Positions 1 through 6,703 of a stretch of DNA of 9,183 bases are shown here, piece after piece. Each line of letters begins with the position of its first letter. Position 1 is the first letter of the stretch. Both the position numbers and the translations under genes were made by a program. A model generated the notes under the pieces. That model saw only the letters and a list, made by a program, of their open reading frames with translations, was not told the origin of the DNA and did not search any database. The DNA is from Sphingomonadaceae bacterium. GTDB taxonomy: Bacteria; Pseudomonadota; Alphaproteobacteria; Sphingomonadales; Sphingomonadaceae. The stretch is from contig JACMKH010000495.1 in the NCBI GenBank assembly GCA_014380205.1, positions 1 to 9,183 on the forward strand. Direction: 5' to 3'.

Positions 1-1
1 T

Positions 2-742
2 GCTTTCGCCGCGATCGGCGCGATCGTCCTTGCGCTGCTGGTCCTGCGCCTGCCCGACGATGCGCCGCGCAGCGAAGCGAAAGGGCAGATCGTCGCTTAC
101 CCGGCGATCGGCGGCGCCGGGGCGGGAGTGGCGCGGGAGGAGAGCGTGGCCACCCCGTTGCGGTGGCGCGACCCGCGCGTGCTCCCCTGGCACCTGATCG
201 GCGTCATCGGCGGGCACGGCCATGCGGTGCTGCTCGGCGTGATCGGCTTTCTCGTGATCGACCGGCTCGGCGTCTCGCCGGGCGGGGGCGGCGATGTCGG
301 GGCGGCGCAGCAGGCGGTCGGAATCGTGATGATGGCGGGGGCGGGCGCGCAGCTGCTCGCGCAATGGGCGCTGATCCCCCATCTCGGGCTCGGGCCCAAG
401 CGATTGATGATCTGGGGGCTGGCGATCGGTGGGGCCGGCGCGGCGCTGACCGCCTTCGCCGAAACGCTCCACGCGCTGACCATCGGCTTCGCGATCGTCT
501 CGCTCGGCATGGGGCTGTTCCGCCCCGGCTACACCGCCGGGCCGAGCCTCGCGGTCGAGGAGGAGGAACAGGGGGCGGTCGCGGGGATGGTGACCTCGGT
601 CAACGGCTTCGCCTTCATCGCCGCGCCCGCCGCCGGGGTACTGATCTACGGGCTGTGGGCGCCGTTGCCGTTCCTGATCGTCGCGGGGGTATTTGCCGCG
701 CTCGCGGCGTGGATATGGCTCAGGGTCGATAATGTGACGTGA
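2..742 (+). CDS. MFS transporter, C-terminal half (5' end outside window)
   Basis: The reading frame is open from base 2 to a TGA at 740-742, giving 246 residues with no stop, so the gene enters from the left edge. The visible part starts in a hydrophobic helix ending LALLVLRLPDD, followed by a polar loop of about 50 residues (the central cytoplasmic loop). After that come six hydrophobic segments, as expected for helices 7-12 of a 12-helix major facilitator. The stretch SLGMGLFRPGYTAGPSLAV, then EQGAVAGM and later AAPAAGVLIYG, resembles the second half of drug:proton antiporters of the TetA/multidrug type. An internal ATG at 128 is not the true start, because homologous sequence continues upstream. 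The substrate cannot be told. The next gene starts 76 nt downstream with its own ribosome binding site, and I see no clear hairpin terminator between them. Confidence 0.88.
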   Translation, partial: AFAAIGAIVLALLVLRLPDDAPRSEAKGQIVAYPAIGGAGAGVAREESVATPLRWRDPRVLPWHLIGVIGGHGHAVLLGVIGFLVIDRLGVSPGGGGDVGAAQQAVGIVMMAGAGAQLLAQWALIPHLGLGPKRLMIWGLAIGGAGAALTAFAETLHALTIGFAIVSLGMGLFRPGYTAGPSLAVEEEEQGAVAGMVTSVNGFAFIAAPAAGVLIYGLWAPLPFLIVAGVFAALAAWIWLRVDNVT

Positions 743-818
743 GGCGCTCCAACCCCGGCGCGAGACTTTACGCACGATCATCGCCCGCTTAGTCGGCGGT
801 AGAGGGGAGGCGGCGGAG

Positions 819-2156
819 ATGGACGAGGCTTCGGTCGAGGGCGCGCTTTCGCCGGCGTGGTGGATGCCGTTCACCGCCAACCGCCGGTTCCGCGCCGCGC
901 CGCGGCTGCTCGCGCGCGCGGAGGGAATGTATTACGAGACGACCGACGGGCGCCGCGTGCTCGACGGCGCGGCGGGGCTATGGTGCGTCAACCTCGGCCA
1001 CGGCCGCGCCGCGATCGCCGAGGCGGTGCGCGAGACGCTGACCAACCTCGATTACGCGCCGCCCTTCCAGATGGGCCATCCGCTCGCTTTCGCGGCCGCC
1101 GAGAGGCTCATCGGGCTGCTCCCCGCCGGGCTTGACAGCGTGTTCTTCGTCAATTCGGGGAGCGAGGCGGTCGACACCGCGCTCAAGATCGCGCGCGCCT
1201 ATTGGGCCGCGCGCGGCGAGCCCGCGCGCGTCTGGCTGATCGGGCGCGATCGCGCCTATCACGGCGTCAATTTCGGCGGCATCTCGGTCGGCGGGCTGCC
1301 CACCACGCGCGCGGCCTTCGGCCCGCTGCTCGCCGAGACCGACCATATCCGCCACACCCACGATCCCGCGCGCAACGGCTTCGCGCGCGGCCAGCCCACG
1401 CACGGCGCGGAGTTCGCCGACGATCTGTTGCGCGTGATCGCCGAGCGCGGGGCCGAGCGGATCGCGGCGGTGATCGTCGAGCCGATGGCGGGATCGACGG
1501 GGGTGCTGCCGCCGCCGGTCGGCTATCTCGAGCGGCTCCGCGCAATCTGCGACGCGCATGGCATATTGCTGATCTTCGACGAGGTGATCACGGGATTCGG
1601 CCGCCTCGGCGCGCGCTTCGCCGCCGAGCGGTTCGACGTGACCCCCGATCTCATGACCATGGCCAAGGGGCTGACCAACGGCGCGGTGCCGATGGGCGCG
1701 GTCGCAATCGGCGCGCACGTACGCGAGGCGATGCAGCAAGGCCCGCCCGAGGCGATCGAGCTGTTCCACGGCTACACCTATTCGGGGCACCCCGCCGCCT
1801 GCGCGGCGATGCTCGCGGCGATCCAAATCTACGAGGACGAGGGGCTGTTCACGCGCGCGCGCGTTCTCGAGGGCCATTGGCGGGAGGCGGTCCATGCGCT
1901 CCGCCAGGCGCCGAACGTGATCGACGTCCGCGACATCGGCCTGGTCGGCGCGGTCGAGCTCGCGCCGATCGAGGGCCGCCCCGGCGCGCGCGGCTATGAC
2001 GTGTTCACGCGCGCCTTCGCCAACGGGCTGCTCATCCGCGCGACGGGCGACACGATCGCGCTTTCGCCGCCGCTTATCATCGGGAGGGAACAGATCGACG
2101 CGCTAACCGCCGGGCTCGCCGACGCGATCGTCGAATCGTCGAAGGCGCTCGGCTGA
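819..2156 (+). CDS. Class III omega-amino acid:pyruvate aminotransferase (beta-alanine:pyruvate type)
   Basis: A 445-residue PLP-dependent enzyme of the usual length for this family, expected in the cytoplasm. It would move the amino group from an omega-amino acid such as beta-alanine, or another amine, to pyruvate. The N-terminus WWMPFTANRRFRAAPRL and GAAGLWCVNLGHGR (about 14-63) are hallmarks of the beta-alanine:pyruvate subgroup. The phosphate-binding NSGSEA is at 112-117. IFDEVITGFGRLG holds the PLP-pyridine aspartate D254, and TMAKGLTNGAVPMGAV holds the Schiff-base lysine K283. R407 in LLIRATGDT is the likely flipping arginine for substrate carboxylates. The ATG at 819 follows a purine-rich AGAGGGGAGG at 801-810 with 8 nt spacing. 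Beta-alanine clusters often carry a methylmalonate-semialdehyde dehydrogenase, but none is visible here, so the true amine donor stays open. The gene ends 3 nt from the stop of the convergent SRPBCC gene. Confidence 0.93.
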   Translation: MDEASVEGALSPAWWMPFTANRRFRAAPRLLARAEGMYYETTDGRRVLDGAAGLWCVNLGHGRAAIAEAVRETLTNLDYAPPFQMGHPLAFAAAERLIGLLPAGLDSVFFVNSGSEAVDTALKIARAYWAARGEPARVWLIGRDRAYHGVNFGGISVGGLPTTRAAFGPLLAETDHIRHTHDPARNGFARGQPTHGAEFADDLLRVIAERGAERIAAVIVEPMAGSTGVLPPPVGYLERLRAICDAHGILLIFDEVITGFGRLGARFAAERFDVTPDLMTMAKGLTNGAVPMGAVAIGAHVREAMQQGPPEAIELFHGYTYSGHPAACAAMLAAIQIYEDEGLFTRARVLEGHWREAVHALRQAPNVIDVRDIGLVGAVELAPIEGRPGARGYDVFTRAFANGLLIRATGDTIALSPPLIIGREQIDALTAGLADAIVESSKALG

Positions 2157-2159
2157 AGG

Positions 2160-2678
2160 CTAATGCGCGAGATGCGTCTGCAGCCGGTTGAGCTGCTCGG
2201 TCAGCACCTGATCGACGGCCGCGGCGAGCGCGGGGACGTCGCCGCGGATCGGGCCGACGGTGTAGCTCATCGTGACTCGCGTGCCGCCGTCGACCGATTC
2301 GAGCCGCCAGGTCAGGATTCCGGTCACGGGCTCGGACTGGAGCGGGCCGAGCGCCGACTGGATGCGGAGCATCTCGCCGGGCATCGCGGCGATCACCCGG
2401 CCATGCTCGACCGAGCCGCCGGTCGCGGGGATCGCCTCGCAGAAGCATCCCGCCGCCTCGAGCGTGAGCCGCATGTTGGCGGCGTCGCCGGAGAAGCTGT
2501 GCGAAGCGTTCCACCACTCGCCGATCCTGCCGAGCGCGGCGTAGCTGTCGGCGGGGGTGGTGACGAGCATCGCGGTCGATTCGATCTCGAAGCCCTGCGC
2601 GTCAGCGCGGCGGACCTCGGCGGCAGCAGGAGCGGCGGCGGCGAAGGCAAGGGGCAAAAGCATTGTGGCGGCGCGCAT
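2160..2678 (-). CDS. Exported SRPBCC (START-like) family protein
   Basis: A 172-residue protein. Residues 1-20 form a signal peptide: MRA, a hydrophobic stretch LLPLAFAAAA, and a probable AAA|E cleavage site after residue 20. The mature part has the helix-grip pattern of polyketide cyclase/SRPBCC proteins: an opening strand (FEIESTAMLVTTPADSY), GRIGEWWNASHSFSG, a GCFCEAIP segment with two close cysteines, then GRVIAAMPGEMLRI, TGILTWRLE, GGTRVTMSYTV, and a long C-terminal helix. This arrangement is familiar from sphingomonad genomes. The fold binds hydrophobic ligands in a cavity, and the ligand here is unknown. The ATG at 2678 is chosen because GGGGGAGGAG lies about 10 nt upstream and the signal peptide begins there. 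The frame stays open upstream to about 3146, but that extension is antisense to the MFS gene and looks nothing like protein. A near-palindrome at 2701-2716 sits just ahead of the ribosome binding site. Confidence 0.88.
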   Translation of the reverse strand: MRAATMLLPLAFAAAAPAAAEVRRADAQGFEIESTAMLVTTPADSYAALGRIGEWWNASHSFSGDAANMRLTLEAAGCFCEAIPATGGSVEHGRVIAAMPGEMLRIQSALGPLQSEPVTGILTWRLESVDGGTRVTMSYTVGPIRGDVPALAAAVDQVLTEQLNRLQTHLAH

Positions 2679-2700
2679 GACGGCGAATCTCCTCCCCCAG

Positions 2701-2716
2701 TTGAATGATCGTTCTA
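2701..2716. promoter_or_regulatory. Imperfect palindrome, candidate repressor operator
   Basis: The 16-mer TTGAATGATCGTTCTA is symmetric at 6 of 8 base pairs, with a core GAAtGATCgTTC. It lies 23-38 nt upstream of the SRPBCC start codon, next to its ribosome binding site. Operators of TetR-family regulators often have a GAACGATCGTTC-like form, so this is a reasonable candidate. No regulator gene is visible in the window. The symmetry is seen; the function is inferred. Confidence 0.35.
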
Positions 2717-2720
2717 GTGC

Positions 2721-2743
2721 CGAAACCCGAGCCGCGAAACCCG
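2721..2743. repeat. 9-bp tandem direct repeat upstream of the SRPBCC gene
   Basis: CGAAACCCG occurs exactly twice, at 2721-2729 and 2735-2743, with a 5-nt spacer (14-nt period). It is directly next to the palindrome at 2701-2716, about 43-65 nt upstream of the SRPBCC start. The repeat itself is certain. It could be a tandem binding site for an activator, but that is inference and the 14-nt period is not a full helical turn. Confidence 0.5.
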
Positions 2744-2901
2744 GAATGTGCACAGCCGCCAACGCCTGCCGTTCAGGGGTGTTCGTGCGTGCCGCCAGTG
2801 CGATAGGAAGGCCTGCCGCCTTGATTGCGCGGGCCTCTTGTGATGGCATATAGCAAACAGGACGGATCGGCGACAGGTCCGGTTGCGAGGGAGAAGCTTG
2901 G

Positions 2902-4317
2902 ATGGCGTTAGCGCCCGGCGGGCCGGTGGCGGGCCGCGAGACCGGCGAGGCGGCGGTCGCGGCGGCGCCGGATAAGGAATGGCCGTCGGCGCGTGCCCGA
3001 TACTGGGCGCTGTTCGTCATCATCTTCGCGACCTTCGTCACCTTCTTCGACCAGGTCGTGTTCGGCATGCTCGCCGAGCGCATCAAGCACGACTTCGGGC
3101 TGACCGACGCGCAGCTCGGCTTTCTCGCCGGGCCGGCGAGCATCATCTGCTATCTGTTCGTCGGCATTCCGCTCGCGCGGCTCGCCGATATCTGGCCGCG
3201 AAAATATGTGCTGTCGGGCGGCGCCGCCGTGATCGGGCTGGTCACCGCGCTCGGCGGGCTCGCGCAGAATTTCGGACAGTTCGTCGGCACGCGCGTGTTT
3301 CTCGCCGCGGGCGGATCGGCGCACGCGCCTTCCTCCTACTCGATGATCGCCGACAGTTTCCCGCCAAAAATCATCACCCGCGCCTTCGCGCTTATCCAGT
3401 TCGGCTTCATCGGCGGCACCACGGTCGGTCCGCTGGTCGGCGGCATGCTGATCGCAATGACCGCGACATGGGCGCCGTCCGTGATCTTCGGCGGCCTCAC
3501 GATATTCGGCTGGCAATGGATCCTGATCTGGATCGCGGTGCCGGCCTTCGTCGCAGCGCTGCTGTTCCTGACGGTGAAGGAGCCGCAGCGCCAGGCGCCG
3601 GTCGCCGATGTCGAGCAGCCGCCGTCCGACGCCTCGTTCGGCCGCACGGTCGTCACCTTCATGGGATGGGACGCGGCCAAGGCGATCCACGCTGAAGGCC
3701 GGGTCTATTATCCGCTGTTCGGGGCGCTCGCGCTGAGCGCGACCGAAAGCTTCGGCATCGCCTTCTGGCGCGTGCCCTTCATGATCCGCACCTTCGGCTG
3801 GAACGAGGCCCAGATCGGCGCGGCGCTCAGCCTGACCGTGCTGATCGGCTCGCTAACCGGACTCGCGCTGGGCGGCGTCTTCGTCGAATGGCTCGCCAAG
3901 CGTTACAAGGACGCCAACGTCCGCGCCGCGTTCATCTTCTTCTCGGGCACGACGATCTGCACGATCACGGCCTTCATCATGCCGACCGGCTGGGGATCGA
4001 TGATCGCCTTCGGTTTCGCGGTCATGTTCGGGATTGCCGGGGCCGTCCCGCAAAACGCCGCCGTCCAGCGCGTCGCGCCCAATTCGATGCGCGGACAGGT
4101 GACGGCCTTCTATCTGTTCATGTTCACCTTTTTCGGCGCGATGGGAAGCTTCGTGATCGGCCTCGTCGCGCAATATGTCATCGGCGACGAGGAGAAGCTG
4201 TGGCAGGCGCTGCTGATCACCGCCAGCATCCTGCTGCCGCTCGCGACCTTCCTCATGTTCCGAGCGATCAAGCCTTATCGCCTGGAGGTCGAACGGCTCG
4301 AGGCGCTCGGCCGCTGA
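2902..4317 (+). CDS. MFS transporter, spinster-like subfamily
   Basis: A 471-residue inner-membrane carrier of normal MFS length. After a polar, alanine-rich N-terminus of about 32 residues, helix 1 (about 33-55) contains the acidic residue D50 in FFDQVVF. The loop between helices 2 and 3 carries a motif A variant, GIPLARLADIWPRKYVL, with D96 and R100-K101. Further helices follow to about 225, then a cytoplasmic loop (226-270, KEPQRQAPVAD onward), then the second six-helix half, including ESFGIAFWRVPFMIRTFGW and GAVPQNAAVQRVAPNSMRGQ. The general look, including GLTDAQLGFLAGPA, fits the spinster-like group found widely in sphingomonads for hydrophobic or organic-acid substrates. The substrate is not readable. 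The ATG at 2902 has GAGGGAG 8 nt upstream. The next gene follows after 27 nt in the same direction, so an operon with the NTF2-like genes is likely, pointing to transport linked to the same small molecule. Confidence 0.9.
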   Translation: MALAPGGPVAGRETGEAAVAAAPDKEWPSARARYWALFVIIFATFVTFFDQVVFGMLAERIKHDFGLTDAQLGFLAGPASIICYLFVGIPLARLADIWPRKYVLSGGAAVIGLVTALGGLAQNFGQFVGTRVFLAAGGSAHAPSSYSMIADSFPPKIITRAFALIQFGFIGGTTVGPLVGGMLIAMTATWAPSVIFGGLTIFGWQWILIWIAVPAFVAALLFLTVKEPQRQAPVADVEQPPSDASFGRTVVTFMGWDAAKAIHAEGRVYYPLFGALALSATESFGIAFWRVPFMIRTFGWNEAQIGAALSLTVLIGSLTGLALGGVFVEWLAKRYKDANVRAAFIFFSGTTICTITAFIMPTGWGSMIAFGFAVMFGIAGAVPQNAAVQRVAPNSMRGQVTAFYLFMFTFFGAMGSFVIGLVAQYVIGDEEKLWQALLITASILLPLATFLMFRAIKPYRLEVERLEALGR

Positions 4318-4344
4318 CTGCCCATCTCTAATCAGGAGTCCATC

Positions 4345-5055
4345 ATGTCCGACATCCAAGCCCTCACCCAACGCATCGACCAGCTCGAGCATACGCTCGG
4401 CATCGAGCAGGACGTCAACCAGATCCGCCGCGTCCAGTATAGCTACGGCTATTTCATCGACAAATCGCAGTACAACGAGGTCGTCGACCTGTTCGCCGAG
4501 GACGGTGAGGTCTGGTTCCTCGGCGGCATCTACAAGGGCAAGGCGGGGGTGCGACGGCTCTATATCGAGCGCTTCCAGACCCAGTTCACTCAGGGCCACA
4601 ACGGACCGCGCTACGGCTGGCTGCTCGATCATCCCCAGCTCCAGATGATCATCGACGTCGCGCCCGACCGCAAGACCGCGCAAGTGCGCGGCCGCTCGAT
4701 GATGCAGGCGGGGCTCCACGAGAGCGCCGAGGGCAGCCAGCGCGCCTGGTGGGAGGGCGGCATTTACGAGAACCGCTATGTCCGCGAGGACGGCGTCTGG
4801 AAGATCGCGCGGCTCGCCTATTTCCCGCACTGGCACGGGACCTTTGAGGACGGCTGGGCCAAGACGCCGATCGACTATCTCCCGATGGCAAGCGTCACCT
4901 ACCCCGACGATCCGCTCGGCCCCGACGCGCTGGTCGATCCGATGCCGCGGCTGTGGCCCGCGACCGACGTGGTGCCCTTCCACTTCCCGCACCCGGTGAC
5001 GGGCGCGCCGATCGCGATCGACAACAGCCGCGCGCGCGAAGGCTACAAGGACTGA
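4345..5055 (+). CDS. NTF2/SnoaL-like family protein (larger, 236 aa)
   Basis: A 236-residue soluble protein. Residues 3-30 form a charged helix with some heptad character. The cone-shaped NTF2/SnoaL fold covers about 22-165: QIRRVQYSYGYFIDKSQYNE, VVDLFAEDGEVWFLGG, YKGKAGVRRLYIERF, a histidine-bearing YGWLLDHPQLQMIIDV, a strand with TAQVRGRSMM, and YENRYVREDGVWKIARL. After that comes a proline-rich tail of about 70 residues, FPHWHGTF onward, longer than in minimal family members. The family includes isomerases, dehydratases and cyclases with polar residues in a hydrophobic pocket, plus many uncharacterised members. Membership does not give the reaction. AGGAG at 4334-4338 lies 6 nt before the ATG. 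The stop overlaps the start of the next NTF2-like gene as TGATG, so the two are almost surely co-translated. Confidence 0.9.
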   Translation: MSDIQALTQRIDQLEHTLGIEQDVNQIRRVQYSYGYFIDKSQYNEVVDLFAEDGEVWFLGGIYKGKAGVRRLYIERFQTQFTQGHNGPRYGWLLDHPQLQMIIDVAPDRKTAQVRGRSMMQAGLHESAEGSQRAWWEGGIYENRYVREDGVWKIARLAYFPHWHGTFEDGWAKTPIDYLPMASVTYPDDPLGPDALVDPMPRLWPATDVVPFHFPHPVTGAPIAIDNSRAREGYKD

Positions 5056-5486
5056 TGACGCGCGCCGAGGAGATCGCGATCGAATGGGAGTGTGCGCGGC
5101 TGATCAACCGTTACGCGCTGCTCAACGACGGGGGGAAATGGGAGGCGCTGGTCGCGCTCTACGCCAAGGACGGGCTGATGACGCGCCCGACCGCGCCCGA
5201 CGATCCGATCGTCGGTCACGAGGCGCTGCTCGCGGCGTTCACCGCCCGACCGCCGCGGGCGAGCCGGCACGTCTGCGCGAACATCGTCGTGGAGGTGGAA
5301 AGCGCCACCGAGGCGCGGGCCGAGAGCGTGATCGCGCTCTACACGGGGAGCGACCCCGGCGACGGCGGGCTCCCCGTGCTCGACGGCGCGCCGCTGATCG
5401 GAACCTACCGCGACCGCTTCCGCCTGACCGACGACGGCTGGCGCTTCGCCGAACGGCGCGGCGCGCTCGATTTCCGCAAGGCGTAG
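5055..5486 (+). CDS. NTF2/SnoaL-like family protein (small, 143 aa)
   Basis: A 143-residue single-domain protein of the NTF2-like superfamily. It shows the expected order of elements: an N-terminal helix with ARLINRYALLNDGGKWEALV, ALYAKDGLMTRP, a GHEALLAAF helix, SRHVCANIVVEVES with H72, a strand SVIALYTG, and the closing YRDRFRLTDDGWRFAERR. Resemblance to SnoaL_4 and to beta-subunits of ring-hydroxylating dioxygenases is general only. The start is set at the ATG at 5055, whose A is the last base of the upstream TGA (TGATG), a classic translational-coupling arrangement. The frame is open further upstream, but that part overlaps the other gene and has no family sequence. It is much shorter than its neighbour and only distantly similar, so the two could be an old duplication or partners in one complex. 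The stop lies 15 nt from the stop of the convergent methyltransferase gene. Confidence 0.88.
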   Translation: MTRAEEIAIEWECARLINRYALLNDGGKWEALVALYAKDGLMTRPTAPDDPIVGHEALLAAFTARPPRASRHVCANIVVEVESATEARAESVIALYTGSDPGDGGLPVLDGAPLIGTYRDRFRLTDDGWRFAERRGALDFRKA

Positions 5487-5501
5487 GTCCGGCCGGGGCG
5501 G

Positions 5502-6641
5502 CTACAGCCGCGCCGCCGCCAAATCCGCCCCCTCGCGCAGCGCGGCGAGCTTTTTCCACGTCACAGCGGGGTCGATCTTACCGTAGCCCGCGAAGGTGCC
5601 GAAGCCGCAGTCGGTGCTCGCGATCACGCGGTCGCGGCCGACGATCGCGGCGAAGCGCTCGATCCGCTGCGCGATGAGCTCGGGGTGCTCGACATAGTTC
5701 GAGCAAGTGTCGATCAGCCCGGGCGCGAGAATCTTGTCGCCGGGCAGGTCCGCGTCGCGCCAGACGGTCCATTCATGCTCGTGGCGCGGGTTGGCCGCCT
5801 CGAACAGGATCGTCGCGGGTCGCGCCTTGAGGACGACCGCTAAGATCCGCTCGAGCGGGATGTCGTAATCGTGCGGGCCCTCGTAATTGCCCCAGCAGAT
5901 GTGCATGCGCATCCGATCGGGCGCGATGCGCGCGGTCGCGGCGTTGAGCGCCCCGACATTGGCCTCGGCGATGCGCAGGAACTCGTCCTCGCTCGCGTCT
6001 TGGAAGCCAGTGTGGCGCGACATCGCGAGGTCGGGGCAATCGAGCTGAAGATCGAACCCCGCCGAGACGATCGCCTCATATTCGGGACGCATCGCTTCGG
6101 CGAGATCGGCGAGATAGGCCTCGTGGCTAGGGTAATGCGTGTTGGGCTGGAAGGCGGTGATCAGCCCGGGCGAGGCCGCGTTCATGAAGCCGCGCGCGCC
6201 CTCGCCATGCGCGTCGAGCGCGGCGCGGAAGCGGCGGATGTCGTCGTGGAGCGGCTGGAGATCCTTGAGCCGGACCGGCGCGACGCACGAGGCGCGGACG
6301 AACTCCTGCTCGCCCATGATCGCGGCGAGCTTCTTCCTCAGATCGGGAAGCGGCGCGAGATCGAGCGCGGGCTTGCGCGGATGGTGCGCCTCGCCGAACC
6401 CCTCGAGCCGCTCGGTGACATAGGTCGAATAGCCGACCTTGCCGAGCTCGCCGTCGCTGACAATCGAAACGCCCGCTTCGACCTGCCGGCGCACGCCCTC
6501 GTCGACCGCGGCCTGGACCGCGCGGTCGAATTCCTCCGCATCGTAAGGCTCGCCATGGTCGCGTGCGAGCAGCAGCGGGGTCAGCGCGGGGCCGCGCGGC
6601 AGGCTGCCGACGTGGGTGGTCAGGATGGTGTTTTCAGCCAT
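5502..6641 (-). CDS. Cobalamin-independent methionine synthase II-type methyltransferase (single MetE C-terminal-like module)
   Basis: A 379-residue protein of the MetE/UROD-like TIM-barrel family, about half the length of a full two-barrel MetE. It begins AENTILTTHVGSLPRG, the usual opening of single-barrel members. The four zinc ligands of the catalytic module are all present: H247 and C249 in RMHICWGNYEG, E281 in ILFEAANP, and C345 in ASTDCGFGTF. Other conserved stretches are VSDGELGKVGYSTYV and LDCPDLAMSRH. The family moves methyl groups to thiols through zinc. Full MetE makes methionine from homocysteine, but short members often have other or unknown donors. I chose the ATG at 6641 because the family motif follows directly; an in-frame ATG at 6656 adds five residues. 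Neither has a visible Shine-Dalgarno sequence. It is divergent from the SDR gene and convergent with the small NTF2-like gene. Assigning it to a catabolic demethylation would be a guess. Confidence 0.9.
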   Translation of the reverse strand: MAENTILTTHVGSLPRGPALTPLLLARDHGEPYDAEEFDRAVQAAVDEGVRRQVEAGVSIVSDGELGKVGYSTYVTERLEGFGEAHHPRKPALDLAPLPDLRKKLAAIMGEQEFVRASCVAPVRLKDLQPLHDDIRRFRAALDAHGEGARGFMNAASPGLITAFQPNTHYPSHEAYLADLAEAMRPEYEAIVSAGFDLQLDCPDLAMSRHTGFQDASEDEFLRIAEANVGALNAATARIAPDRMRMHICWGNYEGPHDYDIPLERILAVVLKARPATILFEAANPRHEHEWTVWRDADLPGDKILAPGLIDTCSNYVEHPELIAQRIERFAAIVGRDRVIASTDCGFGTFAGYGKIDPAVTWKKLAALREGADLAAARL

Positions 6642-6703
6642 GGTCGCGGCTGCCATAGATGAACGGCGCTCGCGGACAAGCTGAGCGATAAGGAGACGAA
6701 GCC
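6642..6703. promoter_or_regulatory. Short divergent region between methyltransferase and SDR genes
   Basis: Only 62 nt (47 if the upstream ATG of the methyltransferase is used) separate two divergent starts, so both promoters must overlap here or lie inside the opposite coding region. An AGGAG at 6691-6695 serves the SDR gene with 8 nt spacing. No ribosome binding site is visible for the methyltransferase, and no clear -35/-10 pair was seen on either strand. Confidence 0.35.

Larger units (their letters stand above)
2679..2901. promoter_or_regulatory. Divergent intergenic control region between SRPBCC and MFS genes
   Basis: These 223 nt separate two divergently transcribed genes and so should carry promoters for both. 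The SRPBCC side has a GGAGGAG ribosome binding site, an imperfect palindrome (2701-2716) and a 9-bp direct repeat (2721-2743). The MFS side has GAGGGAG at 2887-2893, 8 nt ahead of the ATG. A TTGATT at 2821-2826 could be a -35 hexamer, with an AT-rich GCATATAG around 2847-2854 as a poor, over-spaced -10. No consensus promoter stands out. No coding potential or RNA gene was seen inside. Being a promoter region is inferred from the gene layout. Confidence 0.55.

Noticed and set aside
978..1895. Minus-strand open frame (305 aa) opposite the aminotransferase
   Set aside because: Antisense shadow of a strongly conserved enzyme; no domain and no ribosome binding site.
2747..2754. Perfect 8-bp palindrome TGTGCACA in the divergent spacer
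   Set aside because: It is too short and does not extend beyond 8 bp; chance occurrence is likely.
2679..3146. Upstream extension of the SRPBCC reading frame to an ATG at 3146 (328 aa in all)
   Set aside because: The extension is antisense to the start of the MFS gene, has no family sequence, and bypasses a clear signal peptide and ribosome binding site at 2678.
3853..4992. Long minus-strand open frame (379 aa) opposite the MFS and NTF2-like genes
   Set aside because: The protein is rich in Arg, Asp, His and Glu in the pattern of antisense translation of GC-rich genes and has no recognisable domain. The opposite strand has well-supported genes.
5498..5511. Small hairpin GCGGC-TACA-GCCGC between convergent genes as a terminator
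   Set aside because: The stem is only 5 bp, no T-tract follows on either strand, and such GC stems are expected by chance at this base composition.
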